From contig NC_069102.1 of the NCBI RefSeq assembly GCF_947172395.1, forward strand, positions 6,912,442-6,976,441: a stretch of DNA of 64,000 nucleotides, in the 5' to 3' direction. Of this stretch, positions 21,881-34,974 are shown piece by piece. Below the pieces are notes generated by a model. It saw nothing but the letters and a program-made list of their open reading frames with translations, was not told the origin of the DNA and did no database searches. Source of the DNA: Bicyclus anynana (taxonomy: Eukaryota > Arthropoda > Insecta > Lepidoptera > Nymphalidae). Both the position numbers and the translations under genes were made by a program. Numbering within the stretch: position 1 is the first letter of the stretch; the number at the start of each line of letters is the position of its first letter.

Positions 21881-24800
21881 TTTTTAACAATTCTTCCATT
21901 TTTTTAGAGGCAAGTGTCATATCGAATTTATTATCAGTGCTTTTAGCTACCAAACCCAACAAAGCGTTAAATACTTTAAGTTTTCCGTCTTTGTACTGTT
22001 TCACAATTTTTGGATTGCTGTCTATAATTTCTTTGCATTTATTTATTATAACCACTTCATCGGTTATCAAAAACCAACCTTTACTGTTGATAAGATCTTT
22101 AACCGATAAGGTAGAGTCCTCAATGACTTCATCGATAACTAACTTACAGACATCTAAATTAATTTTATTTTGTGATAAGAAATCTATCAAGTCGGCTAAG
22201 TGTTTATCGTTAACGGGACAATTGTCGATATTTATTTTCCTCTTATGTAGTATCGTCAAAAGGTCGTTGAGTAACAAATTAGCGACTTTAGTGGGATTTC
22301 TAGTTCTATTTGCTGTGATGGTTTGGAAAAATTCAAGTAAAACTGGCTCGTTTACAAGTTGTATCGCTGCTTCTGGTTTTAGTTGAAACTGTTTAGTTAA
22401 CTTCGTTCTGGATTCTTCGGGCAGTTCTGGTATTTTGTCTTTTATAAGTGGTACGCTTATAACGTCTTGCGTGTCTTCTTTTGTTTTGAGATTAACACGT
22501 AATGGCGGGAGATTCGGCTCGGGCATATATCTGGAACAATAATAAGATATCTATAATATGAAAATGAATTGTATGAAATGGGGCGCAAATCTCTATGACC
22601 CGAGAGAAGAGGTAGGGCAGGGGTAGAGTGGGAGTAGGGAAGGGTAGGGAAGAAGCATACATAATTCAAAGCGAAGCTCGACCGGGCCGCTAGTTTTATA
22701 CAGAATTTCATTTAGGTATAAATCTGTTCTATGCTGAGCGTTTTGCTTTCTTTGTAGTACCTACAAAGAAAGCAACTACCTTTGTACAAACAGCATCATA
22801 ATCCGTTAAGGACCGATCATAATTGGACAGGCGTTTTTGTGTGTGACACTGAATCTATATGCGTTAGTGGTTGTTAAGCAACGGTTTTTTTTAGTAAATG
22901 TGTTTAAATGTCACACACAAATGCGTTTACACCTCACTGATAAATCCCAAAGCAAACTGCCTCCTTTTAATGGCCCTAATATAATATGCTAGATATGTCT
23001 AATATTTACCTACTTTCTCACATTCACACATCTTAACTTTATTTTCTCTCTTTTTAATATTTTTATTTTCAATCTGTAAATTTTTGTCAATTATCCTGAA
23101 ATGGGCTGCATTTAAAGATCAAACCGTAAAAACCATCATATCTTTTCCATTACCCCGACAGGGGTCGGCAAAATATGCCAATCTTTTCTTTTTTCTCTAT
23201 TACTTTTTCTTTTCTTTAAAAAAAAAGAATATTTGCCATATCTTTTACTTTTTCTTATTTATTTTATTTAATTAAACAATAAATTACAATATTACAGTAA
23301 AAGGTGCATACATAAACTTATTAAAGTATTTCTGCGCACCCTGCGCCCTTGACAATGCTGTATTAAATCTACTAATTACATAAACAATAATGAAAAAAAC
23401 TATTACTTATAAAAATACACATAAACATAAAAACACTAAGTTTACCATATTAGGACCATAACTAAAAAAACAAAAATAAACAAAAACAGAACTTTTTACC
23501 ATCCAGTCTTGTCAACTCTTGTCAACTCCAGTCCATCACACACATCCTCTTTCATACACTCCAACCATCTCTTTTTTATTCCTCCTGTGTCCTTCCAATT
23601 GGAAATTAAACATTTTTCTATTAATATCAAACCGGGAAAAACTATTGTAAGCAGTTTTTTTGTTTTCTGTTCCACTAGCTACTAATACGAGTATTTCGGA
23701 TAAATTTAAAGTTTTGTCACTTTCTTATTCTGTTTAATTAAAAAAGACAATATTGGTGAATAATTGTCTCTAAAAGTATTGTTTTGACCGACTTCAAAAA
23801 AAGGAGAAGGTTCTCAATTCGATTCAATTTCACACAATTAAGATTTTTTTTACACCAGAAAATCGATTTTCTATCAAATTAAAAAAGACAATATTGGTGA
23901 ATAATTGTCTCTAAAAGTATTGTTTTAACCGACTTCAAAAAAAGGAGAAGGTTCTCAATTCGATTCAATTTCACACAATCAAGATTTTTTTACACCAGAA
24001 AATCGATTTTCTGTCAAATTAAAAAAGACAATATTGGTGAATAATTGTCTATAAAATTATTGTTTTAACCGACTTCAAAAAAAGGAGAAGGTTCCCAATT
24101 CGATTCAATTTCACACAATCAAGATTTTTTTACACCAGAAAATCGATTTTCTGTCAAATTAAAAAAGACAATATTGGTGAATAATTGTCTCTAAAATTAT
24201 TGTTTTAACCGACTTCAAAAAAAGGAGAAGGTTCCCAATTCGATTCAATTTCACACAATCAAGATTTTTTTACACCAGAAAATCGATTTTCTGTCAAATT
24301 AAAAAAGACAATATTGGTGAATATTGTCTCTAAAAGTATTGTTTTAACCGACTTCAAAAAAGGAGAAGGTTCTCAATTCGATTCAATTTCACACAATCAA
24401 GATTTTTTTACACCAGAAAATCATTTTATCTGTATCTTATATTGAAATTGAAAACGGTTTCAACTGATAAGCATATTACGATAACAACTTCTTACGTCGA
24501 AGTCAACCTACGCAATTCGTTCACGCAATAATGCACATGTACGACTTTAGTTACACTTAATTAACTTAAGCGATGAACGGTTACAAAACTGATAAACTCT
24601 AAGACAGACGACATAAACAAACCAAGTTATACGACGCGTGTTGTCTTAATACATCCTTGACCGCGGCTTCGCTCGCGTGTGCTTATTAATTAATTTTTTT
24701 GTAGGAATCCTGCACATGATTATACAAATTGCGTATATAAAGTACGATTATTAATTCCAGTCAGTATAATGACAGTTGCACTTGTCACTGAAATGTCATT

Positions 24801-27800
24801 TAACTATAAAATGACATTTAAGTGACAGTTGCACTTTTCATTTTATTGACTGGAATTAATCATCCGACTATAGGAACCGAATCAATGTTTCATTGTGTTA
24901 AAATTCCACTTGTGTGTATTACGATTTAAATTTATAGTTGTGTTGGTTGTATTGGTGTTAAATATTTTCGATTTCTAGTTTACCTCGTCCCCCACAAAAA
25001 AACGACAGACAATTTTGTTAGCGAATTTGAGTGCATTCAAGTCCAAGGGTAATTGGTCTGAGGTCAAATTTTAAGTTTTTATACATATGGACCCGGCCAG
25101 TGCCACACATTACAAAATGCCGCTTCTATTCTATTTTTTATTTTATTTGATACACCTACAGCTCACAATGATCGTGGACAATGTGTCCAGCCACTTAGAA
25201 GTGTATACAGATTGATATGAAAACATTTTTTATTCTTTACAAGTTAGCCATTGAGTACAATCTCACCTGGTATGTGATGATACAACGTAAGATGAAAGCG
25301 GGCTAACTTGTTAGGAGGAGGAGGAAAATCCACACACACCCCTTTCGGTTTCTACACATCGCACCGGAACGCTAAATCGCTTGGCGGTACGTCTTTGTCG
25401 GTAGGGTGGTAACTAGCCACGGCTGAAGCTTTCCACCAGCCAATATTTTATGTTCTACAAATTAAATATGGTGCTCCTTATAAACATGTCACCTTTAGGT
25501 GGCGGCGTTTTTCCTTGGGAATCATCACTGACTGACGGATTTACTTTATAGAAATTGTCTGCACTTTTTGTTATTTTTTTTTACTATTTCATTTTATAAT
25601 ATTAAATTCTTAGGTTACCTTAGTTTTAAGTATCTTATTAAAATTAGATTAGACGGCCGCGTGGCGCAGTGGGTAGTGACCCTGCTTTCTGCATCCACGG
25701 TCGTGGGTTCAATTCCCACAACTGGAAAATATTTGTGTGATGAGCATGGGTGTTTTCGTGTGTATTTATACATTATATAAATATTTATATGTAGTATATA
25801 AATGTATATGAATATTATAATATCAACTATCTTAGTACCCATAACACAAGCTACTCTGTATGCTTACTTTGGGGCTAGATAGTGTATAGTATTGTTTAAG
25901 TATATTTATATATTTATTTATTAGATTTAGCAATTACTTTTACATAATCATTGGAATAATGAGCGTCAACTCGCCAACAAACTGCCTGTACAGTTTGGCG
26001 AAAGTATAGATATGTACAATAATTGTTAAGTTAAGTTATCAATAAAATAAATTAAAAAAAAAAAAGTTTCTAGTGATGACGTGGCTCCCGAAACACTTAG
26101 GCATATAAAAAAACTAATTACCTATAATCTTGGACAACTTCTTTGTCTCGCATCGGAACAGTGACTCTAGTAGTGGCGTCCCAGGCTCTCGTCTCGTTGA
26201 CAATGCGCCCGCCGCCCTCTAGCACGGTGCGCTGGCGGTCGATCTCGTGACGTATGGCGCCCGCCACACCGCGCACTGAGCCGATGTTTTTGATCTGTGA
26301 ACGAAAAATAAATAAAAATTAACCTACCAAATAAAAAAAAAAGTTGTACGTCTCGGGACGCTCGATAGAAGTATAATAAGTTGTACTAATTGCTTTAATT
26401 AATTGAATCTAGTTAATTCATCGTCGTCATATCAGCCGCAGGACGTTCAATGTTGCAGGGACTTCCAAACATCTAGCGAATCCGTGCGGTGTGTCGTTAT
26501 TCCACCTGGTCAGTCAGACCTGGACCAGTTAAGAAAACCTCAATCGGCTCTGCCGAACATCGAACCCAAGTCCTCTGTCTTGTAAAACCACCGCGCATAC
26601 CACTGCGCCAAGAAAAACTCAAAATAGACTACATTACTATTATCGTTCGAAACCCTCTTCACGAGAGTTAAACTGCCACTTCTCAGGTTTTAGGGTTCCG
26701 AATGTACGTACGTACAAAAACGACCCTTATTTTATTACAGGTCGAATTTCAAAATGATAGGTGACATCATGCAGAACTTTATTCCCGAAAGTTCAACTAG
26801 CACTTGTCCTGTTTTATTTTAACCAAGGGTGTAATAGCAGACACAATCATTTCATACAGATTGATGTAGTCATTACAAATAAAATAACTAAATGACGTCT
26901 GCCTGAACATCCGCCTTGCAATGCAATTTTATCGATAACTTAGAGTGGACTTTAGAGCTCATGTTATTTAACTACATTGTTGTCATTGCTGCTTAATCAG
27001 AGGCGGTGGGTGTGTAGGACAAAGGTTAATAGATAAAGTTTACCAGACAGTCGTTTAGTTATAATTAAACAATTAATTTATCGATAGTGTGATAAACTAT
27101 CACAGAGTAGCAATTAATGTTTGTAGCGCGTCAATCGATGAAAGCTTGGTCATAGTCCAATTTTTATTTTTAATATTATTATTAAATATTATTTATTTAT
27201 TCATCATCTTCATTATCAACCCATATGCGGCTCCTGAGCTCGAGTCTTTTCTCAGAATGAGAGAGGTTAGGCCACATAGTCCACCATGCTGACCCAGTGC
27301 AGATTGGCAGACTTCAAACACGCAGATAATTAAGAAAATTCTCAAGTATGCAGGGTTCCTCACGATGTTTTTCCTTAAATGTTTGAGAAATGTGATATTT
27401 AATTTCTAAAAATTATATTATTTACTAAATTATTATTATAATTTACTTATAATAACATGGTACACGAGAAATTGTAAACTTACATTGTACACAGTAGCGT
27501 GCAGTTCATAGATGCAAAAATGTAGGTACTGTCAACCTGGAGGACTCTATCCACATTAAAATCCGTTCAGCAGTTTCAAGTTTTTTGTGAGCAGACAGAC
27601 AGATATAAATGGAGAAGGACAAAAATGCCAGTCAAAAATGCTTTGCATGATTACCAATGCTCCTTGGTACAAAAACAATCTCTTGCATAGTAAGTTAAAA
27701 ACTTAAACAGTAAAGACAGATGTTGCAGACTCAATTAAAACATACCTACAGCATAGATAAAGATAATACTCCAAACTCACCTCTGTGCGTGTTGACAGGG

Positions 27801-30301
27801 GCTCGCCAGGGCGACGCAAGGATACATTTGCATCTACCCTCAATGCCCCTTCCTCCATGCGCCCCGTACATGCCCCTAGCCTTTGCACTATCAGTACAAG
27901 CTCTTTGACCAACGCTGCTGCTTCCTCTCCATTCTGAAATCAATTTTTTTTTTAAATTTCTTACACTTGATTACACTCTTAACAATGGAGAGCAGTGGTC
28001 AGATCTAAGTTGGTGCATGTTTGCCTAGAAGCCTATTAATTCTTGCCTTGAAATTTATCAAATTAAACAAAAGAATGTAAAATACTGTTAATCAATTTGA
28101 TAATGATTTATACAGTATTTTTAATCAAATTGATAGTGTTAGAAGTAGGATGTAGTGTCATACTTTAGAACTTCATTAATTCCAAAATGTTAGCAATGGG
28201 ATGAAAAAGAAAGTAATATTTTTGATTCAGTGGCATCAAAATTGCATATTGACCAACAATATGTGTTTGCCTCTTCTTGAGATATCTCCTTGAAGCATAA
28301 AAGGTGATATTTTTACAAGAGCTACACTTGACGTTGAGCCAGCCTTCCACCAGCCAAACCAGGACCAATTAAGAAAACCTCAAGCCCAGCCGAGGATTGA
28401 ACACAGGACCTCTGGAATTATGCATTTCTTACCTCCAAGTCAGGTTCAAACACCAGTTCTATGAGAGGTGCCCCAGCCCTGTTCAGGTCTACAAGACTTC
28501 GCTTCAACTCTGCATCATGCAATGATTTGCCGCTATCTTGCTCTAATTGTATCTGTTTTATTTTTGAACTTTTGTTATATGGCTTCTTATGAACGCCTGG
28601 TGTGAATACCTGAGAACAAATGAAAGGAATATGCTTAATGTTTTGACATAAAAATTTAAAATCCTATTCATTATTGTTAACCTATTACAATGGCCATTAT
28701 TGTTAACCTATTACAATAAAATAAGGTCTGACCTCCACCCTTGTAGGAGGGCTACAGAGATTAGACCCCCCCAAACTGGCGGGTTCACATCCCAAGGTGC
28801 TGGAATGGTGACCTTACCAGAAAACAGTGTCCCACTAGATAGACTGAGGACATCAAGCGAGTTGTAGGGACCTGCTGGATGCCAGTGGCTCAAGACTGTT
28901 GTGCTTGGAAGTCCATGCAAGAGGCCTATGTCCAGTAGTGGACTTCCATTGGTTGTTTATGATGATAATTATGATGATACTAAAATTTAACCAACATTGC
29001 AAAAGCCAATAAGTAATATTTACTGCCTGAATTTGTTTACAGTGATAAAAAATTTGCAAATTAAATAATTCATCTATTTTGCATGTTAATTGGCAAAAAA
29101 TGTAATATGAATACAGCATATTAAGGTCACTTCCGCTTGGCAGTTATTTTTGTATAATATTTTGCTTATTTTTTATTACAAGTGATGTGAGAAGATCAAA
29201 GACGTTGTCAGTGACAGAACTTGATATGGCCTTAATGTTCTGGATTTATGTTGTATTAAATGAAACAAATGTAATTTATGTGCATGAGAACACAAGATAA
29301 TACAACATTGGCAAAAACAATAATATAATATAATCAGCCTTGTGAACTACCCAGTAGGTAAACAAAATTGGTCTTTGTTTCAAATAAGAGCCCTTTTGGT
29401 GAAACCAGCCTTGTTGGATGTAAGATAATAGCTTCAATAGCCGAGGGGTGGTGGTCCGATCCCCGCCCTATTGGTCTATTGTCATACCCACTCCTAGCAC
29501 AGTCTTTCCCAACTATTTGGAGGGGAATGGGAAGATAATAGTATAAATGTGGTTTTAGGGGTCTTTTGATTTACCAGGATTGTTTTTTGCCAGAATCCAT
29601 CCATTTGCATCCAGTATATTTTGAAATTGGAATGTAAAAATAAACATTAAGATTAGAAACATTAATATACATCAAATTGAGGAGTTTGAGCCACAAACAC
29701 ATGTTGTTTAGTAACAGAGTATCAAATCAATTATTAATTAGTTCTCATTGATACTCCAGCTACTACAAAGGCAACTGAGGACCTGAGCATCAGAAGCAAG
29801 CTCAGCTGTCTGGAATGCACCAACAGGAAAATGGAATGGAGCTTATTGGCTAAAATTCAGAAAAGGAGTAGAAAGAATAAGAGCCATTTGAAATACCTGA
29901 AAGTTTATAACACCGTCGCTCGCTAATGGGGCCCTTTGTTGTGTTATCTGATACCCGGCAGGCAAATCAGCGTAAAAGTAATGCTTGCGATCAAAACTCG
30001 ATACTTCGTTGATTTTACACGACAAAGACAAGGCGGTCAATATCCCTAATTCTACACATTTTCTGTTTAAAACAGGTAATGTTCCCGGTATAGCAGCATC
30101 GAATAACGATACACAGTTGTTTACTAGGCCACCAAAAGTGTTTTCGGCTCCCGAAAAGAGTTTTGATTCAGTATTTAATTGTGCGTGAACTTCTAAGCCG
30201 ACGACACTTTGCCACTTTTTATTATTTGTTACCGACGCACAGCGTTTGTGTATTTTATTATATTTAAGGCGTAATCTTCTCGATATTAAGCACAGATGCA
30301 T
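21876..30301 (-). CDS. GatB: Glutamyl-tRNA(Gln) amidotransferase subunit B, mitochondrial
   Basis: Five exons: 29897-30301, 28433-28609, 27781-27933, 26122-26294 and 21876-22530. All have GT/AG borders and continuous frame and give 520 aa, the usual length. GatB is the tRNA-binding and kinase/transamidase subunit of the mitochondrial GatCAB complex, which converts misacylated Glu-tRNA(Gln) to Gln-tRNA(Gln). Visible: a basic N-terminus suited to mitochondrial import (1-28), VGLEVHAQLNT (34-44), the family signature around DRKHYFYADLPAGYQITQQ (104-122), DLNRAGAPLIELVFEPDLE (exon 2 end), 'GALRVDANVSLR' (exon 3), 'IKNIGSVRGV' (exon 4) and RYMPEPNLPPL (exon 5). A helical YqeY-like C-terminal domain fills about 330-520. 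The Met at 30301 is preferred; an in-frame Met at 30400 would add 33 residues lacking import character. The stop codon overlaps an AATAAA. Confidence 0.96.
22575..22700 (-). repeat. Retroposon 3' fragment, GGGTA type (GatB intron 4)
   Basis: 'aattcaaagcgaagctcgac' + 'cgggccgctagt', preceded by a short GGGTAGGG run, as at 11135-11365. Confidence 0.55.
22743..22777. repeat. 15-bp perfect inverted repeat
   Basis: 'ttgctttctttgtag' and its exact complement separated by about 5 bases. In GatB intron 4. Confidence 0.7.
22831..22925. mobile_element. MITE-like inverted-repeat element
   Basis: 'gcgtttttgtgtgtgaca' at the left and its near complement 'tgtcacacacaaatgcg' at the right. In GatB intron 4. 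Confidence 0.55.
23205..23600. other. T/A-rich LINE-tail-like stretch in GatB intron 4
   Basis: Long T-runs followed by 'gcatacataaacttattaaa' and 'tctgcgcaccctgcgccctt' look like a minus-oriented LINE 3' UTR. No coding frame. Confidence 0.3.
23733..24424. repeat. Tandem array, five 140-bp units
   Basis: The unit core 'gacaatattggtgaataatt' begins at 23746, 23887, 24027, 24167 and 24307 (spacing 141, 140, 140, 140). Each unit also carries 'accgacttcaaaaaaaggag' and 'cacaccagaaaatcg'-type sequence. Units are almost identical, so the array is recent. It lies in GatB intron 4. Confidence 0.97.
24750..24861. mobile_element. Palindromic MITE, ~112 bp
   Basis: Left 'attaattccagtcagta' and right 'tgactggaattaat' arms enclose mirrored 'gacagttgcactt' and 'aatgtcattta' blocks. 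In GatB intron 4. Confidence 0.8.
25226..25442 (-). repeat. SINE family A, 5'-truncated (GatB intron 4)
   Basis: Reads 'ttctttacaagttagcc' to 'ccacggctgaagctttccac'. The head is absent. Confidence 0.88.
25651..25921 (+). repeat. SINE family D, intact
   Basis: Head 'gacggccgcgtggcgcagtg' with B-box 'gggttcaattcc', then 'gtgtgatgagcatggg', a TATA-rich body and 'acccataacacaagctactc'. This copy shows what the interrupted copy at 42085-44942 looked like before transposon insertion. Confidence 0.88.
26420..26612 (-). repeat. Chimeric retrocopy: SINE-A head joined to LINE tail (GatB intron 3)
   Basis: On the minus strand a family-A head plus the first part of its body (26612 to ~26510) continues into the LINE 3' tail ('tttggaagtccctgcaac', ending 'gacgacgatga'). 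Same order as at 12334-12550 but a different junction. Confidence 0.75.
27204..27400 (-). repeat. SINE family B, head missing (GatB intron 3)
   Basis: 'ttatcaacccatatgcggct', 'ctcagaatgagagaggttag' and 'ctcacgatgtttttcctta' in minus orientation. Confidence 0.85.
28343..28425 (-). repeat. SINE family A fragment (GatB intron 2)
   Basis: 'ccttccaccagccaaacc' to 'cgaggattgaacacaggacc', covering part of the head and proximal body. It ends just before GatB exon 2. Confidence 0.7.
28735..28975 (+). repeat. LINE 3' fragment (GatB intron 1)
   Basis: 'aggacatcaagcgagttg', 'tggaagtccatgcaagaggc' and a final GATGATAATTATGATGAT run match the LINE at 15818-16225. Confidence 0.8.
29430..29545 (+). repeat. 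SINE family E fragment (GatB intron 1)
   Basis: 'ggtggtccgatccccgccct' and 'cactcctagcacagtctttc', as at 47530-47718. Confidence 0.65.
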
Positions 30302-30335
30302 TTTATAAATATTAGAACAAAAATACTGTGCTGTA

Positions 30336-30412
30336 CTGTTTGAATTTTGACCTGACAGTGACAAATGACAATTTATGATTTTAGAAGTGACAGCTGACAA
30401 TTAAAATTTGAC
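30336..30412 (-). promoter_or_regulatory. TGACA/TGTCA-rich GatB promoter-proximal region
   Basis: At least five TGACA or TGTCA pentamers lie within ~70 bp immediately before the GatB start codon at 30301. No TATA box is evident, fitting a housekeeping gene. Function of the motif is inferred. Confidence 0.35.
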
Positions 30413-30419
30413 GTTTAAA

Positions 30420-31510
30420 TCCAGATAACTAATACTACCATAGACTTATTCAAATACGACTAAAATAATTGTTTGATGGCCAAACAATGAGGATCGGCAA
30501 ATATTAGGCGTTTGACGTCATCGGCTCTCGGGGATTATTAACCTTGTTAATTATTTTTTGACGTTATTTCAACGCAAGCAAAGCAAGCTTTCATTTATTA
30601 CAGTTTGATATACAAATGCGCTAAGCTCCGCCTCGCCAAACCTTAAAATAATTTAATTACTATTAATTATTCATAATCCTAGACTGTAACTAGCTATAAT
30701 ATACCTATAAGCAACTAAAATTTAAGAAAAAAAATCAAAAAATAAAAAAAATATATAGAAAACTACCCTACCTACCTAATTAACAGTTTTCGATTAAGGA
30801 TAATGCATTGTTAACGACGTTTGTTTAAATTTCCATGGGTACTTATCGGAGGTACGTACCAACTTAATTCTCATTTCCATGAACAATGTTTCTGAGATTT
30901 TAGTTAATTAATTGATTAATTAATATTAAATTTCATTAAATTTCCATTTCTAGGTACATAACGTAGGTACTTATTTCCCATTTCCATGAAACGTTATTGT
31001 GCATACCTATAATGAAACTGTACTGTAGTATGTACCTACGTACCGTATCTAGGCGCGAAACCATCTAGGTATATCGATATTAACAAACAATTTAAAATTT
31101 GCTTAAAGTGTAACCTTGATAACTTAAAATTAAATTTAAGCATATTAATTACACGTAACCGTATAAGGATTTAGGTACACAGAATACTGATGCGTTTACA
31201 GTTGCATTCAAGGTAGCAATTGGCGCCTTGACCAAGGGCGCTTCTGATTTAATTAATAATAAAGTATTTTGCCAAAAACCAGGACGTATGCTTAAACAAG
31301 TATGTACCTATCTGATATTATAATAATTATGATATTATGCTTAAGTAGTAACATAAATTTAATAAATTACTTACAGTTGCATCGACGATAGTCCTTTGTT
31401 TGCTTGGAATTTGTTTTACTTATTTTATTATCTTAAATAATTTAATAATTACTAAAGCTTACTTAAATTGCATTGATTTTTTGACTAATTAACTTAAAAC
31501 TAACTTAATT
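30420..31510. other. No gene recognised
   Basis: AT-rich intergenic DNA upstream of GatB. No repeat family was recognised and no frame looks coding. Confidence 0.5.
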
Positions 31511-31516
31511 AAGTTT

Positions 31517-31522
31517 TTTATT
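31517..31522 (-). terminator. Poly(A) signal of the micropeptide candidate
   Basis: AATAAA on the minus strand, about 29 bases past the stop codon at 31551. Confidence 0.45.
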
Positions 31523-31550
31523 CACATATTTATATCGACGCACCAACTTC

Positions 31551-31646
31551 CTACGACACTAATCCCGTTACTACTTCAAAGAGAAAGGAGAAAAGGTATA
31601 AAACAACGAAAGCTAATGTTGCTTCAGCGATGGAGTACATTTTCAT
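31551..31646 (-). CDS. Candidate 31-aa membrane micropeptide
   Basis: From the first in-frame ATG this short frame encodes MKMYSIAEATLAFVVLYLFS followed by eleven residues (FLFEVVTGLVS). It is essentially one transmembrane helix (about 9-24) with an acidic residue on each side. Supporting it: an A-rich start context, varied codon use unlike local simple sequence, an AATAAA about 29 bases after the stop, and no resemblance to the repeats in the window. The frame stays open upstream to about 31805 but has no ATG there. I do not recognise a family; it does not match the sarcolamban-type SERCA regulators. The evidence is only suggestive. Confidence 0.4.
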   Translation of the reverse strand: MKMYSIAEATLAFVVLYLFSFLFEVVTGLVS

Positions 31647-32164
31647 TGATTTATTTGATATACGAAAAATCGATAATTTATATTCCGTGTAAATATTACT
31701 TTCGAGAGCGCGCGTTAACTCAAGGCGAAGCGGCGTGCAATCAATACCGTTCACTGGTCGAGAATGATCATAAAGTTCATAAACACGAAGTAGGTGTGCA
31801 CGCAACCTTGACGATGGTATTTCAGTAATCCAGCTAAATTCAGTAGCACCTTAAGCGTCTGAAAGTTGAAGAGAATTCTGTCAATCGGATTTTGCTGCGT
31901 ATTCTCGATACACACCCACAAAACTGGCTGATTAAAAATTAAGTAGGTGTATATCTACGTTTTGCGTCACACACTGTGTTCTAGATACTTTTTATATTTG
32001 CTTATATACGAGCGAGAGCCTACGAAAGCTAGAAACAGGACCTTTTATACCTCATTTTTCGAAGACTTTTCATCTTCGATAATGATAAACTTTTCTAATA
32101 AACTAACTTCGAAAAACCGAACTCTTACCTTGTAGGTATACCATACTAACAGATTCAATTATTA

Positions 32165-32440
32165 TTAACTAGCGGACGCCCACGACTTCGTCCGCCCTTA
32201 GACCTCTTTGTTCCAGACATTACAGTAGTATCGCTGTAAAAATGGAGTAAATTCTTCCATTTTCCCAACATTTCCCTTCACTGCTCTGCTCTTATTGATC
32301 GTAGCGTGATGAAAAGTACACTACAACCTGCCCAGGAGTATGAAGAATAATTGTACCAAATTTCGTTAATATCCGTCTAGTAGATTGTGTTTCCACAGAC
32401 AGACAGACAGACAGATTTATTGTAAATATAGATAAGTAGC
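32165..32440 (+). repeat. Retroposon 3' end, 'ctagcggacgcccacgactt' type
   Basis: Runs from 'actagcggacgcccacgact' to a (cagacaga) run and 'tgtaaatatagataag'. Minus-oriented relatives are at 39130-39625. Confidence 0.75.
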
Positions 32441-33110
32441 ATTAATTTATGATTTAGTTTATTAACTTACGAATTTTCATAAATAAAACTTGAAAATTTA
32501 TTGTGTAAGTACGTCTACAAAGTGATACAAAGAAAATAAAAAAAAAATAAAAATTTTGGGGACCCTTCCCAACGCAAAGCGAGGATGAATTTTTCAACGT
32601 CTATTCCAGTTTATTCATGGTGTGGGGTATCGTTATCGGTATTTTTGTGCATGACCTAAGGGATTAAAGCGCTAACTTAATCTACGGAACTCTACACCGC
32701 ACGTGACCCGACCCACACTTGGCCGGTTTTTATTTAAATATTTTTCGCGAAAAAACCCTACCTTGGGCCTTGAACCAAAATTCAAAAGGTTACATACAGA
32801 CTCTAACAAATAGTTTATACTTATCTATAGTTTATACTTTTAGTTAATTTACAGAATTTTAATAAGTTCAGTTCTGTACCTTTACCTTTGTATAATCGAT
32901 ACTGAAAACAAAATATTTTTTGACTGTCTGTCCGTATTTTTGTTGACTGGGCGTAACGCTGAAACTTCTGTATAAATTCAAATGAAACCTAGCAGGAGAC
33001 CACAATACGTAGGAGGTCATAAGATACTTAATGTCGCGAAAATAAAATCTAAAGGGGGTGAAACAGTGATTGATTTTTTTTATATACATATTACGTTCAT
33101 GGTGTGAGCA
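32441..33110. other. Repeat-derived spacer
   Basis: AT-rich with pieces resembling retroposon tails ('acttggccggtttttattta'). The 73-codon minus frame near 32870-33089 shows no domain. Confidence 0.35.
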
Positions 33111-33139
33111 TATTTAATCATTTTAGTGGACCATATGGA

Positions 33140-33300
33140 AAACATGCGAAAATATTGGTCTGTGTTTCGTGACCTACAATTTGTGCATCTTCAAGGCAAG
33201 AGTGAATAGGCATTGTAGGCAAGCGCTCTCCATCTTGGAACTCATCATTGCTCACCATTAGGCATGATTATAGTTAAACGCAAGCCCATCCATGATTAAA
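33140..33300 (+). repeat. LINE 3' fragment
   Basis: 'cttcaaggcaagagtgaata' and 'aggcaagcgctctccatc' correspond to the C-terminal and 3' end of the LINE fragment at 51116-51385. Confidence 0.6.
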
Positions 33301-33309
33301 AAAAATGTA

Positions 33310-34565
33310 AATGGGTGCAATAGGGGTTGAAAATTTACATCGATTTTCACGCGAACGAAACGCGGTATTATGGTTTAGTTTTCAACTTAATCTTTTAAAT
33401 CGTACGTATACGTACGTTCTTAAGGCTGCACCGTACGATTTAGATGAAAACGATAGTTTTGGTTAAGTAGATTTAGCAGTTACAGTTCACCCAATCAAAC
33501 TAAATTAAATATATTTGAAGTGATCTGTCGTATACCTAGAAATTATACTTTTTAAGCAGAACTATAATTTATTATTTTTCCTAAAAAACTTAAGCAAAAT
33601 CGATAAAAAGCTTATCAGGGTTTAGGTTCTGCTTTACGAATATCAGTTAATTTTTCATTTCACTTACCTAATTAAACCTATTCTGCGATAGCAAAAAAAT
33701 GCTCGGCGCGGCCTTAATAAATTATAAGCGAAGTAGGTACATATGTATAATTTTAATTTGTTAATTTCTGCATAATTTTGAAAAACGGAAACCAGTCATG
33801 TGAAATTCTACTGCAGATTAACATCTATTAAAGAATTAATTAAACAACTAATTGTTGTTTTATATTATAATTATGAATCCGTGGAACCTTACAAACTCGC
33901 AATGTCATTATAGATGCCGTTTTTATAAAGTTTAAAGTGAAAAAACATCAAAAGCAAACTATTGAAAAGCCTTCTAGATCATGCCTTGTAAGAAGGTACT
34001 TAACTAATTAAGCATTTAATCTAAAATACATTCAAATAACTGATGTAAAATAAAAGTGGTTAATTGTCTTAATTTAATTTAGTTGCATAGTAAACAACGA
34101 AAGTTATTTAAACAAATCTTACCAAAACACTGCTACAGTAGATAGACACTGCTCTCTACGTTTACAATGACTAGTTGTGTGTTTATTTTATTTTATTTAT
34201 TTATAAAAAGCACGCCAACAATACACATAATTATTAAACGTTAAAAAATCAAATACCTACCTAAATCATATGAAAGAATTCTGATATGCATATAAACATA
34301 TATGTCAACACTTAGTGTGTTCAGAAAGTGTAAACAGAAAAGCTGTATATGTATAATTACAATTTATACAAAAATATATAAAGTAAGTAAACACAAAAGT
34401 GTACATGTGTGCGCTCAGTGAAGTAGCTAAATTCGGATAACTTTCTGCGGTGAATTTGTAGGCACGTAACATATATCTACAGTATAAAATATCGTTGGCT
34501 GTAATTAGCTAGCTATAGTAGGTACTTATTGCAAAAAATAAAACAGTAGGATAATTCACCAAAGT
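33310..34565. other. No gene recognised
   Basis: Very AT-rich, low-complexity spacer. See Part 2 for one possible exon just after it. Confidence 0.5.
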
Positions 34566-34974
34566 GTTTTTCAGATAGCATGGGTACGGTAACAGTCGCC
34601 TGTATGACGGTCATAATACGCACTATTATTGTGAATCGCGGCAAACTTTCAGGACTGGTAGAGGTAGTATAATTTATTAAATAATATTATATTCTACTTC
34701 ATAAAATTCTTTCAATTCCTTTGTTTGCTTATGCAATACAACCTTCATTACAACAAGGTTGCCGTATTTCGTACTGATCCAATATAAAATAAATTCTTTA
34801 TCAAATTATTTTGCACAACAAGACCAAACCTTTTTTTTGCAAAATATTAAGCTAGCAGATAGATAGATATTAAAAGATATTCTTTTTTCATAAGACATGA
34901 TTTAGCTTTAGAGGTAAGATATAGAAAGTTAGCGTCCTTAAAGCAGATATATACCTACATTTAAAAAATATTAA